Assembly: GCA_035308905.1 (NCBI GenBank)
Contig: DATGFS010000038.1
Span: forward strand, 48,800-112,799
Direction: 5' to 3'
DNA length: 64,000 bases
Origin: a bacterium
GTDB taxonomy: Bacteria > Sysuimicrobiota > Sysuimicrobiia > Sysuimicrobiales > Segetimicrobiaceae
In this document: positions 8,492 to 16,640 of the stretch, one piece after another
Layout: the number at the start of each line of letters is the position of its first letter
How positions within the stretch are numbered: position 1 is the stretch's first letter
Notes under the pieces: model-generated
Databases searched by the model: none
Told to the model about the DNA's origin: nothing
The model's input: only the letters and a program-made list of their open reading frames with translations
Position numbers and translations under genes: made by a program

Positions 8492-9019
8492 CTATCGCTC
8501 GAGCGGCGTCCGGACGAACGCGAGGAACGAATAATCCAGATTCTCCGCGCGGACGCCGCATTGGCGCAGCATCGCCATCACCTGCGCGCGGTGGTGCACC
8601 TCGTGCAGCACCATATGCAGCGCGATCTGTCCGGCCGTCGTGCGGGCGCGCATCGGCGGCCCCACGCGCGAGATGAACTCGACCGGGCGCGCGGGATCGC
8701 CGAGCGTTCTGATCGCCGCGGCGGTCCGGACGGTCTGCGCGTCCCACGCGCGCACGAACGGCTCGAGTTCGGGGAGCCGCTCCGGGGTAAACGGACTGTC
8801 GGTGAGCGGAAAGTCGCGCCCGGCCAGCCGCTCCACGTACGCCCACTCCGCGGCCGCCACGTGGAGCAGCGTCGCCCGGATCGAGCCGGGGCCGAATGGG
8901 AAGAACTGCGCGTACGCGCCGGGCCGCTCGGCCTCGAGGTTTCGCACCCATCCCAGCAGACGCCCGCGGGCGGCGGCAAGATACTCGAACACCCGCGGCA
9001 TGTCGAGCTCCATCGGCAT
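8492..9019 (-). CDS. DinB-like (four-helix bundle, metal-dependent) protein
   Basis: Protein of 175 residues with the DinB/YfiT fold signature: a helix carrying LLHVAAAEWAYVERLAG (first metal His) and a late helix ALHMVLHEVHHRAQV (two more His three or four residues apart). Known members include thiol transferases and proteins of unknown role. The first ATG (9019) lies only two bases from GGGAG; the in-frame ATG at 9013 has better spacing, so the true N-terminus may be two residues shorter. It probably shares a transcript with the RidA gene. Confidence 0.85.
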   Translation of the reverse strand: MPMELDMPRVFEYLAAARGRLLGWVRNLEAERPGAYAQFFPFGPGSIRATLLHVAAAEWAYVERLAGRDFPLTDSPFTPERLPELEPFVRAWDAQTVRTAAAIRTLGDPARPVEFISRVGPPMRARTTAGQIALHMVLHEVHHRAQVMAMLRQCGVRAENLDYSFLAFVRTPLER

Positions 9020-9112
9020 CGCTCCCGGCAGTGATTTCTTCGATCATGCCACGCGCGGCCGGCGAACGCCACCCGGGCATGCGCGAGCGCGCCGGTCCGA
9101 GGCGGAGTAAAC

Positions 9113-9151
9113 GGAGGAGCGGTTCCGCCCCTCCCCGAAGGCGAATATTCG
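9113..9151. promoter_or_regulatory. Dyads in the dinB-like / aminotransferase divergent region
   Basis: The 198-bp gap between the two divergent genes contains a nested dyad at 9113-9134 (arms GGAGG and CCTCC, inner CGG and CCG) and a perfect 10-bp palindrome CGAATATTCG at 9142-9151, one of the few AT-containing spots nearby. No convincing -35/-10 pair is visible. These are candidate operators only. Confidence 0.3.
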
Positions 9152-9217
9152 GGCGCCGTCCGGCCGCCGCGCCTCGACACAGCACTCGCCGGACCCGCCG
9201 AGGAGGTCGTCCACGCG

Positions 9218-10333
9218 ATGGACCCGCGCCATATCGAACTGCTGATCCCCGGCCCGATCCCGGTCTCGGACCAGGTCCTGGAAGTCATGGGGCACCAGGT
9301 CGAGCAGCACTACGGTCCCGACTGGATGCCGCAGTACGAGCGGTTCGTCGCGCGGCTGCGCCGGGTGTTCGTGACCGCGGGGTCGGTCTATCCGATCCCC
9401 GCCTCCGGGAGCGGCGGCATCGACGCCGTCGTCGGCAGCCTCGCCGGTGCGGACGGCCGGATCGGCGTCGTCGCCAACGGCTTCTTCGGCAACCGCGTCG
9501 TCGAGATCGCCCGGTCCTACTCCAAGAACGTCGAGGTGCTCGAGGTGGCGTGGGACCGGCCGGCCGATCCCGACGACGTCCGCAAGTGGGTGCGGACGCA
9601 CAAGCTGCCGCTGATCGCCGTCGTGCACAGCGACACGTCGACCGGCGTGCTCAACCCGGTGCGCGAGATCGCCGCGGCCGTCCGGCCCGAGGGCGCCGCC
9701 GTCGCGGTGGACGCCGTGTCGTCGCTCGGCGGCGCGCCGGTCGAAACCGACGCCTGGGGACTCGCCGCGGTGTCCACCGCGTCGCAGAAGTGCCTCGAGA
9801 CCCCGCCGGGGCTCGCGCCGGTCGCGATCACCAAGGCCGGCTGGGAGGTCATCGACCGGCAGCCGGCCTCACACGGCTGGTACCTGAACCTCCGCACGTG
9901 GCGCCGCTTCGAGCGCGAGTGGGGCGCGCACCATCCGTATCCTGTGACCATCCCGAGCAACCTGATCCTGGCGCTCGACCGGGCGCTGCAGCTCATTCTG
10001 GACGAAGGGCTCGAGAAACGGTTCGAGCGGCACCGCCGCGCCCAGGCGGCGCTCCGCGAGGGCCTCGAGCGCATCGGCTTCCGGCTGTTCGTCGACGCGC
10101 GGTGGGCCTCGCCGACGGTGACCGTCGCCTATCCGCCCGAGGGGGTCGACGCGACCGCGCTGATCCGCAACATGCACACGCGCGGCTTCGCGATCTCCGG
10201 CGGCCTGGAACAGCTCGCCGGGAAGGTCATCCGGATCGGGCACCTCGGCACGCAGGCGCATCCTGAATTGATGCGCCGCGCGGTGGACGCGCTGGAGGCG
10301 TCCCTGCGGGAAGGGGCGGCCGCGAAGCGCTAG
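9218..10333 (+). CDS. class V PLP aminotransferase (alanine-glyoxylate / serine-pyruvate type)
   Basis: Protein of 371 residues related to alanine-glyoxylate and serine-pyruvate aminotransferases. The N-terminus LLIPGPIPVSDQVLEVMG matches the family start. The glycine-rich loop is ASGSGGIDAVV, the cofactor Asp is in VAVDAVSSLGG, and the Schiff-base lysine is Lys191 in STASQKCLETPPGLA. The C-terminal domain ends with GLEQLAGKVIRIGHLG. It starts at ATG 9218 with GAGGAGG about 11 bases upstream. It stands alone, divergent from the dinB-like gene and convergent with the ssuC-like gene. The substrate pair cannot be decided from sequence. Confidence 0.9.
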   Translation: MDPRHIELLIPGPIPVSDQVLEVMGHQVEQHYGPDWMPQYERFVARLRRVFVTAGSVYPIPASGSGGIDAVVGSLAGADGRIGVVANGFFGNRVVEIARSYSKNVEVLEVAWDRPADPDDVRKWVRTHKLPLIAVVHSDTSTGVLNPVREIAAAVRPEGAAVAVDAVSSLGGAPVETDAWGLAAVSTASQKCLETPPGLAPVAITKAGWEVIDRQPASHGWYLNLRTWRRFEREWGAHHPYPVTIPSNLILALDRALQLILDEGLEKRFERHRRAQAALREGLERIGFRLFVDARWASPTVTVAYPPEGVDATALIRNMHTRGFAISGGLEQLAGKVIRIGHLGTQAHPELMRRAVDALEASLREGAAAKR

Positions 10334-10355
10334 ACCGCCCGGGGGTGCCTAGCCC

Positions 10356-11234
10356 TCAGCTCGACGTGTCGCGCCGCGTCCAGGGCGCGAGACGGTGCTC
10401 GGACCACTTCACCAGCTCGGTCACGGCGACGCCGAACAGCGAGACGAAGATCGCGAGCGCCAGCACCTTGGCGGTCGCCAGCCGGTTGCCGAAGTTCACC
10501 ACCATGTAGCCCAGGCCCACGATCGCCAGGAACATCTCCGCGGTGATCATGCCGACGATCGCGTGCCCCAGCGCGAGGCGGATGCCCGCGACGATGAACG
10601 GGATCGAGCCGGGCAGGTACACGTCCCGGAACATCTCGAGCGGTCCGGCGAGAAACGCCCGCGCCGTCTCCGTGAACTCGTCGCGCATCGACCGCACGCC
10701 GGCGAACGTGTTGACGACCAGCGGGAAGTACGAGACGACGAAGATGTAGGCGATGCGCGCCTCGGTGCCGACCCCGAACCAGATGATGAACAGCGGGATC
10801 AGCATGATCTTGGGCGTGACGTACAGCGCGTCGAGGAACGGACCGATCGCGCGCTCGACCGGGCGCGACACCCCGGCGAGAAAGCCGAGCACGATGCCGG
10901 TCGGGATGGCCAGGCCCAGCCCGATCAGCAGCGACTGGATGCTCGTCGCGAACGCGCGCGCGAGGTTGTCGCGCGCGAAGAGGTCCCACAGCGCGCCGAA
11001 GGTCGCGGCCGGTCCGGGCAGCAGGATCGGCGGGTAGAAGCGCGACAGGATCTGCCAGACCGCGAGGAACACGAGGAGCGAGCCGGCGGTGGGCAGCCAC
11101 GCCGCCGCGGGAATCAGCGGGCGGCCCCCCGGCCGGCGGATGCCCGACGCCCAGCGCGGACGGGCGGCTTCAATTTCATGGTGGCCGGCCGCTGGCCGGC
11201 CGGAAGCCGGCACCGCGCCGGGCTGGTCGCTCAC
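10356..11234 (-). CDS. SsuC/TauC-type ABC transporter permease
   Basis: Membrane subunit of a nitrate/sulfonate/taurine-type ABC importer, 292 residues. After a hydrophilic ~45-residue N-terminus come about six membrane spans. The cytoplasmic EAA-like loop is ETARAFLAGPLEMFRDVYLPG, contacting the ATPase, and the typical LPGPAATFGALWDL occurs near the first span. GTG 11234 overlaps the stop of the ATPase gene (GTGA). The coding DNA near 11180-11215 contains a dense GGCCGGC-rich self-complementary stretch in the poorly conserved N-terminal part. Confidence 0.88.
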   Translation of the reverse strand: MSDQPGAVPASGRPAAGHHEIEAARPRWASGIRRPGGRPLIPAAAWLPTAGSLLVFLAVWQILSRFYPPILLPGPAATFGALWDLFARDNLARAFATSIQSLLIGLGLAIPTGIVLGFLAGVSRPVERAIGPFLDALYVTPKIMLIPLFIIWFGVGTEARIAYIFVVSYFPLVVNTFAGVRSMRDEFTETARAFLAGPLEMFRDVYLPGSIPFIVAGIRLALGHAIVGMITAEMFLAIVGLGYMVVNFGNRLATAKVLALAIFVSLFGVAVTELVKWSEHRLAPWTRRDTSS

Positions 11235-12034
11235 GCCTCCGCCCCCATCACCAGCGCCTTGATCTCCGCGCGCAGCCGCGTGAACTCCGGCACCGCGTAG
11301 ATGTCGTGCGCCCAGCGCGGCTGCGGGAAGCGCGGCTCGATCTCGAGGGTCACCCGCCCGGGGCGCGGCGAGAACACCAGCACCCGGTCGCACAGGTACA
11401 GGGCCTCGTCGATGTTGTGCGTCACGAGCACCATCATTTTCGCCGCCTGCGACTGGATCTTCAACAGCTCCTCGCGCAGCCGCTCGGCGGTCTGGTAGTC
11501 GAGCGCCCCGAACGGCTCGTCCAGCAGGAGCAGCGCGGGGTCGATCGCGAGCGCGCGGGCCAGGCCGACCCGCTGCTGCATCCCGCCCGACAGCTGATGC
11601 GGGAAATAGCGCTCGAAGCCCGCGAGGCCGACCATCGCGACCAACCGCGCCGCCCGCTCCCGTCGCTCGGGGGCCGGCACGCGCTGCATCTGCAGACCGA
11701 ACTCCACGTTGCCGAGCACCGTGCGCCACGGGAACAGGTTGAACAACTGGAAGACGATGGCGATGTCCGGCCGCGGACGCGTGACCGCGGAGCCGTTGAG
11801 CGTGGCCGCGCCGGCGTCCGCGGTCTCGAGCCCGGCGAGAATCTTGAGGAGCGTCGTCTTGCCGCAGCCGCTCGGGCCGATGATGCCGACGATCTGCTCG
11901 GGCTGAACCGCGAAGCTGATCTCGTGCAGCACGCGCAGGTCCCGGCGGCCGGTTTCGCCGCCGTTCCGGCCGGCGCCGGCCGCGGGGGATCCGCGGAACG
12001 CCTTCGAAACCCGATCGACGCGCAGTCCGGGCAC
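11231..12034 (-). CDS. SsuB/TauB-type ABC transporter ATP-binding protein
   Basis: ATPase of 267 residues for the nitrate/sulfonate/taurine-type importer. Walker A is GPSGCGKTTLLK, the Q-loop is VFQLFNLFPW, the signature is LSGGMQQR, Walker B is LLLLDEPFGALD, and the switch His is in VTHNIDEAL. A basic, glycine-rich insertion of about 20 residues lies between the first strand and Walker A. It starts at GTG 12034, 12 bp after the binding-protein stop, and is coupled to the permease by GTGA. The order A-B-C is a standard importer operon. Confidence 0.9.
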   Translation of the reverse strand: MPGLRVDRVSKAFRGSPAAGAGRNGGETGRRDLRVLHEISFAVQPEQIVGIIGPSGCGKTTLLKILAGLETADAGAATLNGSAVTRPRPDIAIVFQLFNLFPWRTVLGNVEFGLQMQRVPAPERRERAARLVAMVGLAGFERYFPHQLSGGMQQRVGLARALAIDPALLLLDEPFGALDYQTAERLREELLKIQSQAAKMMVLVTHNIDEALYLCDRVLVFSPRPGRVTLEIEPRFPQPRWAHDIYAVPEFTRLRAEIKALVMGAEA

Positions 12035-12046
12035 GGCGCGGACGGA

Positions 12047-13069
12047 CTACCGCCGTCCGATCTTCGCGAGCACGGCGTCCTGGATCTGGAACACCGCCAC
12101 GTCGCCCGGCGCCGGGATCCGCGAGAGGTCGCCCGTCAGCCTGGCGATCTCGAACGTGGAGTTGAGCGCCGCGGGCGTAAGCCCGCCGTTGACCGGGAAG
12201 ATGTCGTCCTGGATGTAGCGGTCGTACGCCCACTCGACCACATCGCGCGGCAGCGGCTCCATGCCCGGCCACCGGGCGCGAAGGGCCTCGTCGATGAACG
12301 CGATCCTGTTGTGCGCCCACCGGTTGGCCTCGATCTGCGCCTGCACCGCGGCCAGCACGGCCTCGCGGTGCGTGTCGATGTACGGCTGACTCGCCATCCA
12401 CACGGCGATGAGGAAGCCCGGCACCGCCTTGGCCACGGAGATGTTTTCGAGGACGTGGAAGCCGCCTTTCTTGATCAGTTCGTAGGCGTAATCGTAGCCG
12501 AGCCACGCGGCGTCGGCCCGCCCCGACTCCAGCGCCGCGGCGCGCGCGCCGGTCGCCCCGACGCGCGCCATCGTGACGCGGAGGCGTTCCGGGGTGAGGT
12601 TGCGGGTCTCCAACAGCCGGCGGAAGAGAATGTCCGTCGGGGAGCCCGGAGACGAGATGGCGACCGTCCGGCCGGACAGGTCGTTGATCGTCGCGATGCC
12701 CTGCCGGGCGACGAGGACCCAGTCCAGCGTGGCCCAGGCGACGGTGATCATGCGAACCGGCGCGCCCTGCTCGTTGGCGTGGGCCGCCGCCACGGGCGTC
12801 GCGATCGCGAAGTCGAGCGCGCGCCCGGCCATCGCCTGAATGATCGCGCCGTCGGACTGGAAATGCTGCCACTCGACCCGGTACCCGCGCCGGCTCAACA
12901 GGTCGCCGGCCATGAACTCCGGCAGGCTGGCGAGGCGCGGCGAAATCGCGCCGACGCGCAGGACGGCGGGCGCGGCCGCGGACACGCCGGGGCCGCGCGG
13001 AACGAGCAGCGCCGTCAGCACGAGCGCGGCAGCGGCGGCGGCAATGGAGCGGCTCCGACCGAGCGACAT
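12047..13069 (-). CDS. NMT1/SsuA-type substrate-binding protein
   Basis: Exported binding protein of 340 residues for the importer encoded just downstream. The N-terminus (MSLGRSRSIAAAAAALVLTA) is a secretion signal, probably cleaved around residues 30-33. The mature part begins LRVGAISPRLASLPEF, as in NMT1/SsuA-like proteins, and includes DLSGRTVAISSPGSPTDIL, the typical second-lobe entry. ATG 13069 has GGGAGGG seven bases upstream. Ligands in this family include sulfonates, nitrate, pyrimidine precursors and carboxylates; nothing here decides between them. Confidence 0.88.
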   Translation of the reverse strand: MSLGRSRSIAAAAAALVLTALLVPRGPGVSAAAPAVLRVGAISPRLASLPEFMAGDLLSRRGYRVEWQHFQSDGAIIQAMAGRALDFAIATPVAAAHANEQGAPVRMITVAWATLDWVLVARQGIATINDLSGRTVAISSPGSPTDILFRRLLETRNLTPERLRVTMARVGATGARAAALESGRADAAWLGYDYAYELIKKGGFHVLENISVAKAVPGFLIAVWMASQPYIDTHREAVLAAVQAQIEANRWAHNRIAFIDEALRARWPGMEPLPRDVVEWAYDRYIQDDIFPVNGGLTPAALNSTFEIARLTGDLSRIPAPGDVAVFQIQDAVLAKIGRR

Positions 13070-13160
13070 TCGCTTCCCTCCCGCAACGACCGCGCGAACG
13101 GCCACGCTGCGGTGGCCGACCCGCGGAACCCTATTTCGAGATACGCCCCGATCTCCTGCC

Positions 13161-14648
13161 CTACGGCCGGCGGAACACCTCCGGGGCCGGCGAGAATGCG
13201 ACCTCGTCGTCCAGGGGGAACATCGGCCGCCGGCAGATCCGGTGTCCGAGCGATCGGAGGTTCGCGCTCGTCGCGCCGGGCGCGTCGATGTTGAAGTCCT
13301 TCTCCGCCCATTCGTCGAACATGTGCGGCTCGCAGTGCGGCGACTTGACGACGACCAGGCTGTAGGCGCGGGGATCGCGGCCGTGCGCGAGAAACATCGC
13401 GCGGTCGAAGAGGCTGACGGACCGCGTCATCACCACGATCGTGATCGCGCCGGCGAGGAGCACCGCGGTCGGCCCCGCGTTCAGCTCGCCGCCGCTCGTC
13501 TCCAGGACCGCGCGGCCGGACGAGAGCATGTCGACCGTCGCCGCGACCTCGACCGGCGTGAAGCGCTTGTCGAGGACGCCGCCGAGCCGCACGCGGACGG
13601 TGCGCCCGACGCCGGCGCGGTGCGCTTCGGCGGCCGCGGCCGGATCGACGATCGGCACGAGCGCCGGCCGGTCGTACCCGCTCTTCAACAGCGCGGCCAG
13701 GATCGCGTTGCTGTCGCCGGTCGCTCCCGACGAGGTCGCGTCGGCCGCGTCGGTAAAGATGACGGGACCCCGCATCTGCCCGGCCTGGGCGATGGCCCGG
13801 TCGAGCGCGATGAGCTTGCCCTGCATCCGGAACCGGTTGGGCCAGAACTCGCCGGCGAGGCGGGTCGCCTCGCCGGCCGCGAGCTCCGCGTCGCCGTCGG
13901 TGACGACGACCGCCTGGCTGCACAGCTCCGGCACGTCGGTGAAGGGGTTGCCGATCATCATCGCGGCCGCGAGGGCCCGGCCTTCCCGTTCGAGCCGCTG
14001 CGCTTCCCGGATCACGTCGCCGTAACAGCCCGACTTGGTGATCAGTTCGTCGCCCCGGACGAGCGCGGGCACCGTGACGCGGGCGATGACCGGCCGCGCG
14101 CGCTCGTCGAGAACGCGCAGCAGCAGCCGCGCGGCGCGGGCGCCGGTATCGGCGAAGTCGACGTGCGGGTAGGTGTGGTACACGGCGAGCCCGTCGATCT
14201 GCCGCAGCATCCGCGCGGTGAGGATGCCGTGGAGGTCGAGCGAGACGACGATCGGGATCTCCGGTCCGACGATGCCGCGCACCCGCTCGAGCAGGAACCC
14301 TTCCGGATCGAGCTCGCCGTCGGCGCCCATCGCGCCGTGCATCGAGACGTAGACCGCGTCCGCGCCCTTCGCGCGGGCGGCGGCCTCGGTCAGGAACTCG
14401 GTGGACAGCCGCTCCCACCCCGCGCGCGAGAGAAGGCCGGCGCTGCCGGCGCGGGCGCTGTAGGCCGGCACGACCTCGAGGTCGGGCCGTTCGGCGAAAA
14501 CCGCGAGCGCGCCGCCGACGGCGCTGTTGCGGCCGCGCTGGGCGAACAGCTCCTCTCCGCGCCGGACGGCGAAGTTGTCATACTCGCTCGGCAGCGGGTT
14601 GAAGGACGAGATCTCCTGCATGCACTCCGCGACGAGAATCCGCGGCAT
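13161..14648 (-). CDS. M81 family metallopeptidase (MlrC-like)
   Basis: Protein of 495 residues of the M81 family, founded by the microcystin-degrading MlrC. The N-terminal domain shows the expected metal-site region: AVYVSMHGAMGADGELDPEG, VVSLDLHGILTARML, then YHTYPHVDFADTG. The C-terminal domain carries the family motif in the form TDAADATSSGATGDSN, where many relatives have a DPADNPGGGAPGD-like sequence. It starts at ATG 14648, 45 bp after the dppC-like gene, so it is probably the last gene of a peptide-importer operon. Intracellular breakdown of an imported peptide or amide is a reasonable inference. Confidence 0.87.
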   Translation of the reverse strand: MPRILVAECMQEISSFNPLPSEYDNFAVRRGEELFAQRGRNSAVGGALAVFAERPDLEVVPAYSARAGSAGLLSRAGWERLSTEFLTEAAARAKGADAVYVSMHGAMGADGELDPEGFLLERVRGIVGPEIPIVVSLDLHGILTARMLRQIDGLAVYHTYPHVDFADTGARAARLLLRVLDERARPVIARVTVPALVRGDELITKSGCYGDVIREAQRLEREGRALAAAMMIGNPFTDVPELCSQAVVVTDGDAELAAGEATRLAGEFWPNRFRMQGKLIALDRAIAQAGQMRGPVIFTDAADATSSGATGDSNAILAALLKSGYDRPALVPIVDPAAAAEAHRAGVGRTVRVRLGGVLDKRFTPVEVAATVDMLSSGRAVLETSGGELNAGPTAVLLAGAITIVVMTRSVSLFDRAMFLAHGRDPRAYSLVVVKSPHCEPHMFDEWAEKDFNIDAPGATSANLRSLGHRICRRPMFPLDDEVAFSPAPEVFRRP

Positions 14649-14693
14649 CGGCGTGGCACCTCGCTCGGCGCCGGGCGTCCCCGGCGGTGCGCC

Positions 14694-15644
14694 TTACTTG
14701 ATGTGGTGCGGGTCCACGGCGTCCCGCAGGCCGTCGCCCACGTAGTTGATGGCGATCACCGTCAGGAAGATCATGAGCCCCGGATAGACGGCCGTCCACG
14801 GGGCGCTCGTCATCTGGTCCTGCGCGGCGTTCAGCATGTTGCCCCAGGTCGGCGTCGGCGGCTGGACCCCGAACCCGAGAAAGCTCAGCCCGGACTCCGT
14901 GATGATGGAGCTCGCCACCCGCAGCGTCGCCGCGACGATGATCGGGCCGAGGCTGTTCGGCAGGACGTGGCGCGCGATGATCCGGCCGTTGCGGACTCCG
15001 AGTCCCCGCGCTGCTTCCACGAAGGTCGCCTCGCGCAGCGACAAAAACGTGGCGCGCACGAGCCGCGCCACCGGCATCCACGACGTCACGGCGATGACGA
15101 GCACGATCGGCAGCACGCTGCCCGCGCTGCCGCGCAGCAGCGGCAGCGCCAGGTTGCGCAGCACCAGCGCGAGCACGATCAGCACGAACAGCTGCGGGAA
15201 CGACAGCACGAGGTCGGTGAAACGCATCAGCACGTTGTCGACCCACCCGCCGTAGAATCCGGCGAGCGCGCCGACCGCGGTCCCCAGCGTGACCGCGAGC
15301 GCCATCGCCGCCACGCCGATCGTCAGCGAGACCCGGCCGCCGTACAGCACGCGGGTGAGCAGGTCCCGGCCGAGGTCGTCGGTGCCCATCGGATGCGCCC
15401 AGGTGGGCGCCGCGAGCCGGTGGTCGAGGTCGGCCGTCTGCGGATCGTACGGCGAGGCGAGCCGCGGCGCCGCCGACGCGAGCGCGAAGACGGTGAGGAC
15501 CGCGAGGCCCGCGAGCGCCATCCGGTGGCGCCGGAAGCTGTCCCATGCCAGGCGCGCGGCCGTGCGGTGGCGGCGGCGGTCTCCCGCCCCGCCGGTCCGC
15601 GCCGGGGCCGGGTCCAGCGCCACGGCCGGCACGGGACGGCTCAT
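14694..15644 (-). CDS. DppC/OppC-type peptide ABC permease
   Basis: Second permease of a dipeptide/oligopeptide importer, 316 residues. It has the OppC N-terminal domain (HRMALAGLAVLTVFALASA, then PTWAHPMGTDDLGRDLLTRV) and a five- to six-span core with the EAA loop EAARGLGVRNGRIIARHVLP. The C-terminal GLSFLGFGVQPPTPTWGNML is characteristic. The start ATG (15644) overlaps the dppB-like stop by one base (TGATG). No OppD/OppF ATPases are encoded nearby, so this importer must borrow ATPases from elsewhere. Confidence 0.92.
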   Translation of the reverse strand: MSRPVPAVALDPAPARTGGAGDRRRHRTAARLAWDSFRRHRMALAGLAVLTVFALASAAPRLASPYDPQTADLDHRLAAPTWAHPMGTDDLGRDLLTRVLYGGRVSLTIGVAAMALAVTLGTAVGALAGFYGGWVDNVLMRFTDLVLSFPQLFVLIVLALVLRNLALPLLRGSAGSVLPIVLVIAVTSWMPVARLVRATFLSLREATFVEAARGLGVRNGRIIARHVLPNSLGPIIVAATLRVASSIITESGLSFLGFGVQPPTPTWGNMLNAAQDQMTSAPWTAVYPGLMIFLTVIAINYVGDGLRDAVDPHHIK

Positions 15645-16618
15645 CAGCCGTACCTGATCCGGGGATCGAGGTAGGCGTAGCCGACGTCCGCGGCCAGGTT
15701 CGAGAGCACGATCAGGATCGCCGTGATCATCACGATGCTCATCAACAGCGCGTAGTCGAACCGCAGCGCGGAGTCGTAGAACAGCCGGCCCATCCCCGGC
15801 CAGCTGAAGATCGTCTCGGTGAACAGCGCCCCGCCGAACAGGACGGGCAGGTCGAGCGCGATGATCGTCACGACCGGGAGGGCCGCGTTCTTCAGCGCGT
15901 GGCCCCAGACGACGCGCCGGCCGCTCGCGCCCTTCGAGCGCGCGGTCCGGATGTAGTCCGCGTGCAGCACCTCGATCATGCTGGCGCGCACGTATCGCAC
16001 GATCGCCGCGCAGTTGGCGAGCGTCAGCATCGCCACCGGCAGGATGAGGTGCTGAATCCGATCGCCGGCCGAGAACGGCTCGCCGATCGTGTACATGCCG
16101 CCGGCCGGCAGGAGCGGCAGGCCGCTCAGCGGGTTGCGGAGCGTGACGTGGAACACGATGATCAGGATCAGCCCAAACCAGAAGATCGGGATGGACTGGC
16201 CCATGAACGCGACCGTGGTGGTGGCGTGGTCGAACACCGAGTACTGCCGCACCGCCGAAAGCGTGCCGGCCGGGATCGCGATCGCGAGCGTCACCAGGTA
16301 TTGAATGCCGATCAGGTACAGCGTGTTGGGAAACCGCTCGCCGATCTCCACCAGCACCGGCCGCTTGGTGACGAGCGAATAGCCCCAGTCGCCGTGGGCG
16401 ACGGCCCCCAGCCACCGAAGGTAGCGGACGTGAATCGGCTGGTTGAGGCCGAGCTCCGCCTCGATCCGCGCGATATCCTCCGACGTCAGCCGGGGGTTGT
16501 TCTCGTAGGCGGCGGTCGGGCCGCCCGGCACGATGTTGATCAGGAAAAACACCGCGGCGCTCACGAGGAGCAGCAGCGGCAGCGCCTGCAGCAGGCGCCG
16601 GGCGAGGTAGCGGATCAT
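15644..16618 (-). CDS. DppB/OppB-type peptide ABC permease
   Basis: First permease of the peptide importer, 324 residues. Family features are the start MIRYLARRLLQALPLLLLVS, the periplasmic segment with LGLNQPIHVRYLRWLG and DWGYSLVTKRPV, the EAA loop TARSKGASGRRVVWGHALKN, and the end YAYLDPRIRYG. About six membrane spans are present. It sits 22 bp downstream of the binding-protein gene and overlaps dppC by one base. Confidence 0.93.
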   Translation of the reverse strand: MIRYLARRLLQALPLLLLVSAAVFFLINIVPGGPTAAYENNPRLTSEDIARIEAELGLNQPIHVRYLRWLGAVAHGDWGYSLVTKRPVLVEIGERFPNTLYLIGIQYLVTLAIAIPAGTLSAVRQYSVFDHATTTVAFMGQSIPIFWFGLILIIVFHVTLRNPLSGLPLLPAGGMYTIGEPFSAGDRIQHLILPVAMLTLANCAAIVRYVRASMIEVLHADYIRTARSKGASGRRVVWGHALKNAALPVVTIIALDLPVLFGGALFTETIFSWPGMGRLFYDSALRFDYALLMSIVMITAILIVLSNLAADVGYAYLDPRIRYG

Positions 16619-16640
16619 GCGGCCGGCGCCGGACGCGCCC

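Noticed and set aside
11180..11220. GGCCGGC-rich inverted repeat in the SsuC-like gene as a terminator
   Set aside because: Lies inside the coding sequence near the start and has no T-tract.
12840..15674. 944-codon plus-strand open frame
   Set aside because: Antisense to M81 peptidase and the permease genes; composition is Arg/Asp/His-rich without recognisable domains.
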